DNA of 9,164 nucleotides, from positions 24,138 to 33,301 of the forward strand of contig CALMOR010000025.1 in assembly GCA_937872165.1 (NCBI GenBank), written 5' to 3'. The notes under the pieces were generated by a model. It was not told the DNA's origin, searched no databases, and was given only the letters and a program-made list of their open reading frames with translations. The translations under genes and the position numbers were made by a program. How positions within the stretch are numbered: position 1 is the stretch's first letter; each line of letters starts with the position of its first letter. The stretch comes from an uncultured Burkholderiales bacterium. Lineage in GTDB: Bacteria; Pseudomonadota; Gammaproteobacteria; Burkholderiales; Burkholderiaceae_D. Positions 1-7,473 of the stretch are shown piece after piece.

Positions 1-176
1 GCTTCATGACGACGAGAGTCGTCGGGTCGTTCAACGTGGCGTATCTGCTGGTCCTGGCGACCTATCTGCTGTGCTGGATCATGGGCGTCATCTACGTTCG
101 CGTCGCCAACCGCGACTTCGACGCCCTCGCGGCGCGAGCGGTGAACGAGCTGTCGGGCATCAAGGAACTCGCATGA
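1..176 (+). CDS. DUF485 family small inner-membrane protein (3' end only)
   Basis: This is the C-terminal 57 residues of a gene that begins before the window; the reading frame starts at base 3 and stops at TGA 174-176. What is visible is one strong hydrophobic helix (about FNVAYLLVLATYLLCWIMGV) followed by the short polar tail YVRVANRDFDALAARAV. This tail is typical of DUF485 proteins such as E. coli YjcH, which are about 100 residues with two membrane helices and are almost always encoded directly before an ActP-type symporter. The stop overlaps the start of the symporter gene (ATGA), so the two are probably translationally coupled. DUF485 proteins have no firmly established biochemical role; an accessory role to the symporter is inferred from the constant linkage. 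The call rests on the tail sequence together with the neighbour. Confidence 0.8.
   Translation, partial: FMTTRVVGSFNVAYLLVLATYLLCWIMGVIYVRVANRDFDALAARAVNELSGIKELA
162..166 (+). promoter_or_regulatory. Ribosome binding site of the ActP-like symporter
   Basis: AAGGA lies six bases before ATG 173, inside the last codons of the DUF485 gene. It supports the start at 173 over the upstream in-frame ATG at 71. The extra 34 residues from the upstream start would be arginine-rich and would overlap the DUF485 gene in another frame. Confidence 0.7.
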
Positions 177-1699
177 AGATCATCACGCTCGCGATCTTCT
201 TCGCCATTCTCGCCATCACCTTCGTCGTCACCTGGTGGGCCGCCAAGCGCACGCGGACCACGAGCGAGTTCTACGCGGCGGGCGGCAACCTGAGCGCGGT
301 GGAGAACGGCTTCGCGCTCGCCGGCGACTGGATGAGCGCCGCGGCCTTCCTCGGCTTCGTCGGCCTCTCCGCGATGTTCGGCTGGGACGGCGCCCTCTAC
401 GCGCTCGGCGCGCTGGTCGCCTTCATGACGATCCTGCTGCTGGTCGCCGAGCCGCTCCGCAACACCGGCCGCTACACGCTCGGCGACGTGATCGCGTATC
501 GCATGCAGAGACCGCAGGCACGCGTGGCCGCGGTCGTCGGCACGATCGTCGTCAACCTCGCCTACCTGATCCCGCAGATGGCCGGCGGCGGCGTGCTGAT
601 CAAGCTGCTGCTCGGCATCCCCTACTCCGTCTCGGTCGTGATCGTCGGGCTCGGGATGATGGTCTACGTCGCGTTCGGCGGCATGCTGGCGACGACCTGG
701 GTGCAGATCATCAAGGCGGTCCTGCTGCTGTCGACCGCCGCGGTGCTGGTGCTGTGGATCCTCGCGCTCTTCGGCTTCAACCCGGTCGCGATCTTCGACG
801 GCATCGAAGCGCGTTACGGGGCGCAGATGCTAGCGCCCGGCAACTTCTTCAAGCATCCGCTCGATGCGCTGTCGCTCGGCATCAGCTTCGTGCTCGGGAC
901 CGCGGGGCTGCCGCACATCATGACTCGCTTCTACACGGTGCCCGATGCGAAGACCGCGAGGAAGTCGGTCATCTGGCTGATGTTCCTCGCGGGCGGCTTC
1001 TTCCTCGTCACGACGCTGATCGGCTTCGCCTCCGCGCTGCTGGTCGGCCAGGACGCGATCCGCGCGGCCGACAAGGGCGGCAATCTCGCGCTCCCTCTGC
1101 TCGCGCAATACCTCGGGGGCGGTCCCGGCACCATCGGCGGACAGGTCTTCCTCGCCTTCGTCACCGCGGTCGCCTTCGCGACCATCCTCGCCGTCGTCGC
1201 GGGGCTCACGCTCGCGACCTCGGGCGCCATCGCGCACGACCTCTACGTCAGCATCATCAAGAAGGGCGTGCTGACCGAGAAGGAGCAGGTCAAGGTCGCG
1301 CGCGTCTCGGTCGTCGGCATCGGCGTCGTGGCGACGGTCCTCGGCCTGCTCGCACAGGGGCAGAACGTCGCGGTGCTCGTGATCCTCGCTATCTCGATCG
1401 CGGCGAGCGCCAATTTTCCGATCGTGGTGCTGTCGCTCTTCTGGAGACGCTTCAACACCGGCGGCGTCATCGGCGGTGTCGGCGTGGGCCTGATCTCGGC
1501 GATCGGCCTCGCCCTCGTCGGCCCGGCGTTCCTCGGCAAGGAGGCGATGTTCCCGATCGTCAACCCCGCGATCGTCAGCATGCCGCTCGGCTTCCTCGGC
1601 GCGTGGCTCGGCACGATGATCGCCGGCCGCAACCCGGTGGTCGAGGAGCACTTCGACCAGTTCCTCTTCAAGGCGCAGACCGGCCTGACTTCCGAGTGA
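173..1699 (+). CDS. actP: ActP-like sodium:acetate/glycolate symporter (SSS family)
   Basis: This 508-residue, very hydrophobic protein of the sodium:solute symporter family would import short monocarboxylates with a cation across the inner membrane. Blocks typical of ActP are visible: FYAAGG (33-38), LAGDWMSAAAFLG (49-61), LRNTGRYTLGDV (95-106), FGGMLATTWVQIIKAVLLL (168-186), GTAGLPHIMTRFYTV (242-256), the long AFATILAVVAGLTLA block (334-348) followed by AHDLY (354-358), and ASANFPIV (411-418). The C-terminus FKAQTG resembles the RSQTG end of E. coli ActP. It is about 40 residues shorter than E. coli ActP (549), mainly because it lacks the extra signal-like segment at the N-terminus. E. coli ActP carries acetate and glycolate; the same substrates are inferred here. 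It follows the DUF485 gene with an ATGA overlap and precedes a haloacid dehalogenase by 25 bp, so co-transcription is likely. The family call is firm; the exact substrate is not. Confidence 0.9.
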   Translation: MKIITLAIFFAILAITFVVTWWAAKRTRTTSEFYAAGGNLSAVENGFALAGDWMSAAAFLGFVGLSAMFGWDGALYALGALVAFMTILLLVAEPLRNTGRYTLGDVIAYRMQRPQARVAAVVGTIVVNLAYLIPQMAGGGVLIKLLLGIPYSVSVVIVGLGMMVYVAFGGMLATTWVQIIKAVLLLSTAAVLVLWILALFGFNPVAIFDGIEARYGAQMLAPGNFFKHPLDALSLGISFVLGTAGLPHIMTRFYTVPDAKTARKSVIWLMFLAGGFFLVTTLIGFASALLVGQDAIRAADKGGNLALPLLAQYLGGGPGTIGGQVFLAFVTAVAFATILAVVAGLTLATSGAIAHDLYVSIIKKGVLTEKEQVKVARVSVVGIGVVATVLGLLAQGQNVAVLVILAISIAASANFPIVVLSLFWRRFNTGGVIGGVGVGLISAIGLALVGPAFLGKEAMFPIVNPAIVSMPLGFLGAWLGTMIAGRNPVVEEHFDQFLFKAQTGLTSE

Positions 1700-1724
1700 A
1701 CCCTTTTCCTCTTCCGAGACCTTC

Positions 1725-2414
1725 ATGAACACGATCAAAGCCGCCGTCTTCGACCTCTACGGAACCCTCTTCGACGTCTATTCGGTCCGGACGTTGTGCG
1801 AGCGGCTCTATCCCGGCAACGGCGATGTCATCAGCGTGATGTGGCGTCAGAAGCAGCTCGAGTACACGTGGATGCGGACGCTGATGGACCAGTACCGCGA
1901 CTTCGAGAGCGCGACGCTCGAGGCGTTGCGATACACCTGCGGCATGCTGAAGCTGCCGCTCGACGCGGACGCCGAAGCGCACCTGTGCTCCGCGTATCTC
2001 GGGCTCGCGCCGTTCGCGGACGTCCCCGGCGCCTTGCAGAGCCTGCGCAAACAGGGGCTGAAGACCGCGATCCTGTCGAACGGATCGCGCCACTCGATCC
2101 ATCGGGTCGTCGCCAACGCGGGGCTGACTTCGTCGTTCGATCATCTGCTGAGCGTCGACGAGGTCCGCGTCTTCAAGCCGAACCAGCGCGTCTATCGACT
2201 CGCGATGGACGCGATGGGGCTCGAGATGGACGAGATCCTGTTCGTGTCGTGCAACTCGTGGGACGCGACCGGCGCCAAGTACTTCGGCTATCCGGTCTGC
2301 TGGATCAACCGCAACGACGGCGTGTTCGATCAGCTCGGCGTCGAGCCCGACTTCGTCGTGCGCGACGTCGCCGAACTCGCTTCGCATTTCTCGTCGATCG
2401 CCGCGCACGCGTAG
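1725..2414 (+). CDS. (S)-2-haloacid dehalogenase, type II (HAD superfamily)
   Basis: This 229-residue cytosolic HAD hydrolase is close to the usual length for L-2-haloacid dehalogenases. These enzymes hydrolyse (S)-2-haloacids to (R)-2-hydroxyacids (chloroacetate to glycolate) through an aspartyl ester. The sequence holds the nucleophile D10 in FDLYGTLFD, T14, R41, S118-N119 (LSNGS), K151 (FKP), Y157, S175, N177 and D180 (SCNSWDATGAKYFGYP). These match, at identical numbers, the catalytic residues known for Pseudomonas L-DEX YL. The pocket residues Y12, Q42, L45, F60 and W179 are also kept. This agreement separates it from generic phosphatase-type HADs. The start ATG 1725 has only a weak purine stretch (GAG) before it; the MNTIKAAVFDLYGTL start fits the family. 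It probably shares the transcript of the upstream ActP-like gene. The true substrate could be a natural haloacid or a related 2-substituted acid. Confidence 0.9.
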   Translation: MNTIKAAVFDLYGTLFDVYSVRTLCERLYPGNGDVISVMWRQKQLEYTWMRTLMDQYRDFESATLEALRYTCGMLKLPLDADAEAHLCSAYLGLAPFADVPGALQSLRKQGLKTAILSNGSRHSIHRVVANAGLTSSFDHLLSVDEVRVFKPNQRVYRLAMDAMGLEMDEILFVSCNSWDATGAKYFGYPVCWINRNDGVFDQLGVEPDFVVRDVAELASHFSSIAAHA

Positions 2415-2525
2415 GTCTTGGGGGCGCGGGTCGGACTGCTCGGCACCGGTTCGCGAATCGCCGGGGACCGAGTCAGCGGGCCGCAGGCGACGAGTCTTCG
2501 GACCCGTTGCCTTCGGTCCGCTGCA
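2415..2525. other. Convergent intergenic gap
   Basis: This 111-bp GC-rich gap separates the dehalogenase stop (+) from the stop of the GGDEF/EAL gene (-). Apart from one hairpin (2499-2520) and the short palindrome TTCGCGAA near 2450-2457, nothing else is recognisable. Confidence 0.6.
2499..2520. terminator. Possible bidirectional hairpin between convergent genes
   Basis: CGGACC (2499-2504) pairs perfectly with GGTCCG (2515-2520) around a 10-base loop. It lies 5 bp past the stop of the minus-strand GGDEF/EAL gene and about 85 bp past the plus-strand dehalogenase. No T-run follows on either strand, so it is not a classical intrinsic terminator. The placement between convergent stops is the main support. 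Confidence 0.3.
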
Positions 2526-5105
2526 CTAGGCGTTCACCGCGAGGCGACGACGTGCCGCGAGAGTCGTCGACCGCTCGCCGCTCATCGACGCGGCGGCATC
2601 CTGCGAGTCGTGCCCGCCGTCGACGCGATCGCGAAGGCCACGGGCGACCGGGGACGGCTTCACGTTCATCGCGTCTCTCCACACCGCGAGCAGCGGCGTG
2701 ATGGCCGCAGCGGACAGCGGCTTCGAGAAGTAGTAGCCCTGCCCTTCGTCGCATCGCAGCTCGCGCAGCTTGATCAGTTGCGCCTCCGTCTCGATTCCCT
2801 CGGCGACGAGCGACTTGCCGAGTGCCCTCGCGAGGGCGACGATCGACCGTACGATCTCCTGTCCCTTGCCGTCGTCGGTCATCCGCTCGACGAAGCTGCG
2901 ATCGATCTTGAGGGTGTCGAACGGCAGGCTGTGCAGATAGCTCAGCGACGAATAGCCGGTCCCGAAGTCGTCGATCGACAGCCGGATGCCCATGTCCGCC
3001 AGACGCTGCATGACGGGGATCACACCGGTCGCGTCCATCAGCACGCTCTCGGTCACCTCGATGTTGATCTGCGCGGGCCGGATGCCGCACGACTCCATCG
3101 TCCGGGCGATGAAGTCGACGAAGCCCGAATGCGCGAGCTGCACGCCGGATACGTTGATGTTCATCATCAACGGCGCCGCGCGTTCGCCCTCCGCGGCGAT
3201 CTCCCATTCCTTCAACTGGCGGCACGCCTTGTCGAAGACGACTTCACCCAACGCGACGATCAGGCCCGCCTCTTCGGCGATCGGGATGAAACGGCCGGGA
3301 TCGACCATGCCCTTTTCCGGATGATTCCAGCGGACCAGCGCCTCGAAACCCAGCAGATGCAGGTTGCGAAGGTCGAACAGCGGTTGGTAGTAGACGACCA
3401 GTTGGTCGTGGATCATCGCGCGTCGCAGTTCGCTTTCGAGCTGCAACTGCGCGCATACCTGCTCGTGCAGCGTCGAATCGAAGACCGCGTACTGCGCCTT
3501 GCCGTTGGCCTTCGCCTTGTACATCGCGATGTCGGCGTCGCGCAGCACGTCCTCGGTGCTGGAATAGCCCATCGAACTGAAGGTGATGCCGATGCTGGCA
3601 CTCGTCGTCACCTCGGTGGAGTCCAGCTGGACGGGGACGGCGATCGAAGCGAGCAGCCGCGCGGCCAGGTCGAGCGCGAGTCGCGGCTCGCCGAGGTTCT
3701 CGAGGAGGATCGCGAACTCGTCTCCTCCGAGCCGGGCGATGACGTCGCGTCCGCGAAGACAGGTCTGCAAGCGCGCCGCGACGGTCGTCAGGAAGACGTC
3801 GCCGGCCTTGTGGCCGAGGCTGTCGTTGATGACCTTGAAGCGGTCGAAGTCGAGATACATCACCGCGAACGATTGGGGGTTCGGCGCGTTCGACGCATCG
3901 ATGGCCCTCTTCAGATGGACGTCGAAGTGGGCGCGATTGGGCAGTGCGGTCAAGCCGTCGTGATAAGCGACATGGTGCAGCCGGGTCTCGGCCGTGCGAC
4001 GCGCCGTCACGTCCTGGATCTGGAAGATCAGGCAGCGTGAACCCGACGACCAGTCGCTGAAGAACGAGACGTTCAACGCGCACCACACGACCGCTCCGCT
4101 CTTGTCCAGCAACCGCAGTTCGAGCTGCACGGGCGCCGCCGCGTCGTGCACGAGATGATGGACTTCGGTGAGCAGCTGTCCGAAGTCGTCGGGATGCGCG
4201 AGGATCTTGATGTTGCGCCCGGTCAGCTCGTGAGTCTCCATGTCGAGCATCGCGCACAACGAGTCGTTGACCTGCACCAGGCCGCCGTCGGTGGAGACCA
4301 GCGCCATGCCGATCGCCGCGTGCGTGAAGGCGCTGTGGAAGCGGCTTTCGCTCGCCTTCATCTCTTCGAGGTGCTGCGTGGCCGCCGCGGCCTCGTGCTT
4401 GATCGAGCGCTGCCGGAAATAGAAATGCAGCGTCGACAGGAACATGCCGATGATCGGTACGCCGACGACGATCACCGACCATCCGTAGGTCCTGAAGCTG
4501 AGGAACATGAGTCCGGAGATCGATGCCGAACAGACATAGGCCACCGACAACCATCCGGCGTTGCGGACCGACTCGAGGATGCTCGCCGCTTCGGCACGCT
4601 TGAGCGCGATCAACGTGCGGAAGAGATGGGACTGGACGACGGCGTAGGCGGCCGCGAACGCGACCAGCACCAGCAACAGCATCGACGTGCGCGCCGTCGT
4701 GTCGAGGACGCGAAGCACGACGGTGAAGCCCTGACCGCAGACGAGCATCGCCGTCGCGGCCATCGCGGGGCCGCCGAGCCGGCTGGTCCAGCGCTTGGAC
4801 GTGCGGTACGAACCCACCGCGCCTTCGACCGCCGCGGCGAGGACGGCCGAGGCGGGACCGAACAACATCAGCATCAGGAAGATGAAGATCTCGGCCGCCG
4901 CGATCGACGTCTTGGCGCCCGGGATCTTCACGGTGAAGAGGCCCGTGAGCCCGACGACGGTCAGACCTATCAGGGTCTGCGCGATCAGCCACTCGCCGCC
5001 CTCGACGACGACGCCCACGGAATAGGCGACCGCGAGGACACCGGCGACGAACATCGTCCACCAGTAGCCACGGGCGTTGGCGTTGTAGTCGTTCATGTCG
5101 ATCAC
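2526..5105 (-). CDS. Membrane-bound PAS-GGDEF-EAL c-di-GMP enzyme
   Basis: This 859-residue protein would make and/or degrade cyclic di-GMP at the inner membrane. Residues 15-229 hold about seven hydrophobic segments (near 15-33, 38-59, 70-98, 111-132, 140-158, 184-204, 208-229) with a conserved-looking KIPGAK/FIF/LFGPASA stretch; I cannot name this sensor domain. A short linker (230-250) leads to a PAS domain with its PAC end (about 251-372, ending in QIQDVTARR). The GGDEF domain (about 375-540) has DGLTALPNR (383-391), LDFDRFKVINDSLGH (418-432), GGDEF (460-464) and an RxxD inhibitory site (R451, D454) five residues before it. The EAL domain (about 555-808) keeps E588-A589-L590, N651, E683, E686, D712-D713, K733, E769 and Q789, so phosphodiesterase activity is expected. 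The last 50 residues are polar and look disordered. The start is GTG 5105, with AGGGG five bases before it; ATG 5096 is the alternative, but its spacing is too long. The gene begins 24 bp after the protease stop on the same strand. Confidence 0.92.
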   Translation of the reverse strand: MIDMNDYNANARGYWWTMFVAGVLAVAYSVGVVVEGGEWLIAQTLIGLTVVGLTGLFTVKIPGAKTSIAAAEIFIFLMLMLFGPASAVLAAAVEGAVGSYRTSKRWTSRLGGPAMAATAMLVCGQGFTVVLRVLDTTARTSMLLLVLVAFAAAYAVVQSHLFRTLIALKRAEAASILESVRNAGWLSVAYVCSASISGLMFLSFRTYGWSVIVVGVPIIGMFLSTLHFYFRQRSIKHEAAAATQHLEEMKASESRFHSAFTHAAIGMALVSTDGGLVQVNDSLCAMLDMETHELTGRNIKILAHPDDFGQLLTEVHHLVHDAAAPVQLELRLLDKSGAVVWCALNVSFFSDWSSGSRCLIFQIQDVTARRTAETRLHHVAYHDGLTALPNRAHFDVHLKRAIDASNAPNPQSFAVMYLDFDRFKVINDSLGHKAGDVFLTTVAARLQTCLRGRDVIARLGGDEFAILLENLGEPRLALDLAARLLASIAVPVQLDSTEVTTSASIGITFSSMGYSSTEDVLRDADIAMYKAKANGKAQYAVFDSTLHEQVCAQLQLESELRRAMIHDQLVVYYQPLFDLRNLHLLGFEALVRWNHPEKGMVDPGRFIPIAEEAGLIVALGEVVFDKACRQLKEWEIAAEGERAAPLMMNINVSGVQLAHSGFVDFIARTMESCGIRPAQINIEVTESVLMDATGVIPVMQRLADMGIRLSIDDFGTGYSSLSYLHSLPFDTLKIDRSFVERMTDDGKGQEIVRSIVALARALGKSLVAEGIETEAQLIKLRELRCDEGQGYYFSKPLSAAAITPLLAVWRDAMNVKPSPVARGLRDRVDGGHDSQDAAASMSGERSTTLAARRRLAVNA

Positions 5106-5129
5106 GTGCGCCCCTCGCCTCGTCGCGCT

Positions 5130-7415
5130 TCAGTTCTCGCCGACGACGGCGGGATCGTTCGTGCCGGGCGTCGTCCCGGAGCCGGTCTCGCTGAGGATCA
5201 GGCCCTCGCTGAGGATCAGACCTTCGCTCAGGATCAATCCTTCGCTGAGGATCAGGCCCTCGCTCAGGATCAGACCTTCGCTCAGGATCAGGCCCTCGCT
5301 GAGGATCAGTCCGCTCGCGACGGTGATGCCGCCGCTCAGCGAAACGCCGGATCCCGCCTTGGCCCACGAGGCGACCTGCGCGGTGGGACTGAAGATGCCG
5401 GTCCGGCCCGTCACGCTCGATGCTCCGACGAGGCCCGTCATCGAGACGACACGGTTCGTGACCAGGTTCTGCGTCGACGGCGTCGTCTCGGTGAAGCTCC
5501 TGACGAAGGTGTTGGCCGGATAGCCGTTGCCGGACCAGTAGGTCGGCGTCAGGACGCGAACCCGTTGCCCGGTCCAGCTCAGCTTCGGATCGAAGAAGGG
5601 CTGGTAGCTCGACAGCAACGCCGTTCCGCCCAGCAGTTGCGTGCCGCCGGCGAAGGCGAGCCGGCTCCACGGAAAGGAGGCGTTCGCGAGGATGGTATTG
5701 GGATCGGCGGCCTGCTTGCCGGACTGGAGCAGAGGATCGCCGGCGACGATCGTCTTCGCGTCGATCGCGGAGGCGATGTCCTGGCGCAGCGTCCTCGCGA
5801 CCCGCACCGCCCCGTCGACGTTGAGGAGTCCGCTGCCCTGCTCGACCAGATTGGCACCCGACAGCGGCTGGGCCGTGTACTGGAGGATCGCCTTGACCAG
5901 AGGCGGCGTGAGGCCCGGATTGGCCTGCATCATCAATGCGACCGTTCCGCTGACCGCCGGCGCCGCGATCGACGTGCCGCTCAGGTAGAGGAGCTGGGTG
6001 CCGGTCTTCGTGCCGTCCGGCATCACGACCAGTTGCGGGTAGCTGGCCGCGATCGTGTTCAGGACCTTGCCGGACGCATCCGTCGCAAGGGCGCCGAGGA
6101 TGCGGTTGCCCGGCGCGACGAGGTCCGGCTTCAGGACGTTGTCCGGCGTGCGAATGCCGTTCGCATCGACCGAACCGCCACGAGTCGGTCCGCGCGAGCT
6201 GAAGAGGTTGACCGTCGCGGCCGAACGAAGCACGCCGCCATGCAGATTCGCCGAGCCGACCGTGATCGCCGACGGCTCGTTGCCCGGGCTGCCGATCGTT
6301 CCGTACACCTTCTGGCCGGATGCGTCGACCCCGTAGTTGCCGGCGGCCACGACGACCGTGATGCCGGACGCGACCGCGCTGCGCACGGCCCGGCAGAGAG
6401 GATCGGTGACGTAGGACTCGGTCGAGTCGCTGGCCAGGCTGACGTTCAGGACCTTGATGCCGTACTCGCGGGCGTGATAGATCACCCAGTCGATGCCGGC
6501 GAGAGCGTCGCTGATGTGACCCTGACCGTAGGCATCGAGGACGCGAACGTCGTACAGCGAGGCGCCCGGCGCGACGCCGCTGGTGTCCGTCGTCCGGTAG
6601 CCGCCGCGGCCCGCGGCGATGGTCGCCACGTGCGTGCCGTGACCGTAACCGTCGACGAACTTGTCGTTCGTCGAGTCGAGCGCCTGGTCGAGCACCTGCT
6701 GCGTCGGGCTACCCGGGAAGTAGGCGATCGTGTAGTCGAGCCCGACCGCCCACGAACCGCCCTTGCCCTTCTGGGAATTGGTCGAGTCCGAGTAACTGGA
6801 ACTCGTCGAGAGCGCCGTCACGTCCACGCTCTTGGCGACCCGCGGCTTGCCGTTCGCGTCGAGCAACGCCTGGTGCCTCGACATCACGCCGGAGTCCAGG
6901 AACGCGATGCCCACGTTGCGACCGTCGGCCGAGACCGTCCGGGTACTCGCGTCGTAGGACGATCGCAGCGTCTCCGAGACGCCGGTGGCCAGCTCGACGG
7001 CGCTGTAGGTCCGGGTGGTGACGCGGTCCGCCGAGATGCTGGCGACGTCCGCACGCGTGGCGATCACCGGGATCTTGTCGAGCGGCAGCATCGCCAGCAA
7101 TCCGCTGACGGAAATGTACTTGTAGAACACGGAGCCGCCGTTGGCGACGATCGCCCGGCGCAACGCGACGAGATCGGGATCGCTGCTGTTGGCGACGATC
7201 ACCACCTTCGCATAGGTGGTCGCGCCGTTGCTGTTGATCCAGCTGGTCTTCGCCGTCCTCGGAGCGTTGCCCGCCGCCAGCAGGTCCGCCGACATCTTCG
7301 AGTCGTCCTTCGCGAAGACGGGTGTCGCGAAGGCGATTGCGAGAGCGGCCGCGACGAGCGGGCGCGTGCCGCGGAGCCGACGGAGCGAGGGGTTCGATGG
7401 GTGTGATGCATTCAT
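5130..7415 (-). CDS. Secreted S8 (subtilisin-like) serine protease with GLILSE repeats
   Basis: This 761-residue exported endopeptidase has a Sec signal peptide: basic residues at 12-18, a hydrophobic core at 19-31, and a likely cut after A35 (PVFA|KDD). Residues about 67-133 look like an inhibitor_I9-type propeptide. The S8 domain (about 165-540) has the full triad: D174 in FLDSG, H259 in GHGTHVA, and S482 in SGTSIAAP. The oxyanion N360 is in VVAAGN. Residues 545-700 form a Gly/Ser/Thr-rich C-terminal extension that I do not recognise. Residues 702-743 are seven perfect copies of GLILSE, followed by the short tail TGSGTTPGTNDPAVVGEN. There is no autotransporter barrel, so it is probably periplasmic or exported further. 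AAGG lies nine bases before ATG 7415. A sigma-54-like promoter sits 44-58 bp upstream. The c-di-GMP enzyme gene follows 24 bp later. The protease call is firm; the target is unknown. Confidence 0.93.
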   Translation of the reverse strand: MNASHPSNPSLRRLRGTRPLVAAALAIAFATPVFAKDDSKMSADLLAAGNAPRTAKTSWINSNGATTYAKVVIVANSSDPDLVALRRAIVANGGSVFYKYISVSGLLAMLPLDKIPVIATRADVASISADRVTTRTYSAVELATGVSETLRSSYDASTRTVSADGRNVGIAFLDSGVMSRHQALLDANGKPRVAKSVDVTALSTSSSYSDSTNSQKGKGGSWAVGLDYTIAYFPGSPTQQVLDQALDSTNDKFVDGYGHGTHVATIAAGRGGYRTTDTSGVAPGASLYDVRVLDAYGQGHISDALAGIDWVIYHAREYGIKVLNVSLASDSTESYVTDPLCRAVRSAVASGITVVVAAGNYGVDASGQKVYGTIGSPGNEPSAITVGSANLHGGVLRSAATVNLFSSRGPTRGGSVDANGIRTPDNVLKPDLVAPGNRILGALATDASGKVLNTIAASYPQLVVMPDGTKTGTQLLYLSGTSIAAPAVSGTVALMMQANPGLTPPLVKAILQYTAQPLSGANLVEQGSGLLNVDGAVRVARTLRQDIASAIDAKTIVAGDPLLQSGKQAADPNTILANASFPWSRLAFAGGTQLLGGTALLSSYQPFFDPKLSWTGQRVRVLTPTYWSGNGYPANTFVRSFTETTPSTQNLVTNRVVSMTGLVGASSVTGRTGIFSPTAQVASWAKAGSGVSLSGGITVASGLILSEGLILSEGLILSEGLILSEGLILSEGLILSEGLILSETGSGTTPGTNDPAVVGEN
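5187..5312 (-). repeat. Seven in-frame 18-bp tandem repeats encoding GLILSE
   Basis: Seven contiguous 18-bp units encode residues 702-743 of the S8 protease, each giving exactly GLILSE. At the DNA level the units differ only at synonymous positions (GAG/GAA, GGC/GGT/GGA, CTG/TTG, CTC/CTG). Because 18 is a multiple of three, gain or loss of a unit would change the repeat length without breaking the frame. Confidence 0.97.
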
Positions 7416-7458
7416 AGGAATCTGCCTTGGGTGCGGGACATGTCGTACACCTCAAGGG

Positions 7459-7473
7459 GCAACGACCATGCCA
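7459..7473 (-). promoter_or_regulatory. Sigma-54 (RpoN) -24/-12 promoter of the protease operon
   Basis: On the minus strand these bases read TGGCATGGTCGTTGC. This fits the RpoN consensus TGGCAYR-N4-TTGCW, with a single mismatch at the next base (C instead of A/T). The invariant GG and GC are separated by exactly 10 bp. A T-rich stretch precedes the -24 element. The expected transcription start is near 7447, giving a leader of about 30 bases before ATG 7415. RpoN promoters need an enhancer-binding activator, so control by an external signal is inferred. No sigma-70 promoter as convincing is visible here. Confidence 0.65.

Noticed and set aside
71..172. Upstream start for the ActP-like gene
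   Set aside because: It would overlap the DUF485 coding sequence in a different frame and add a non-hydrophobic Arg-rich stretch; ATG 173 has AAGGA at good spacing and matches the family start.
2418..4040. A 540-residue plus-strand open frame starting just after the dehalogenase
   Set aside because: It is antisense to the GGDEF and EAL domains, which have clear motifs on the minus strand; its own translation is low-complexity.
5191..5316. CRISPR-like regular repeat
   Set aside because: The 18-bp units are contiguous with no spacers and lie in frame inside the protease coding sequence.
4146..7406. A 1086-residue open frame on the plus strand, antisense to the protease and GGDEF/EAL genes
   Set aside because: It crosses two well-supported genes, its translation is rich in Arg/Asp/His with no recognisable domain, and it is explained by the GC-rich third positions of the opposite strand.
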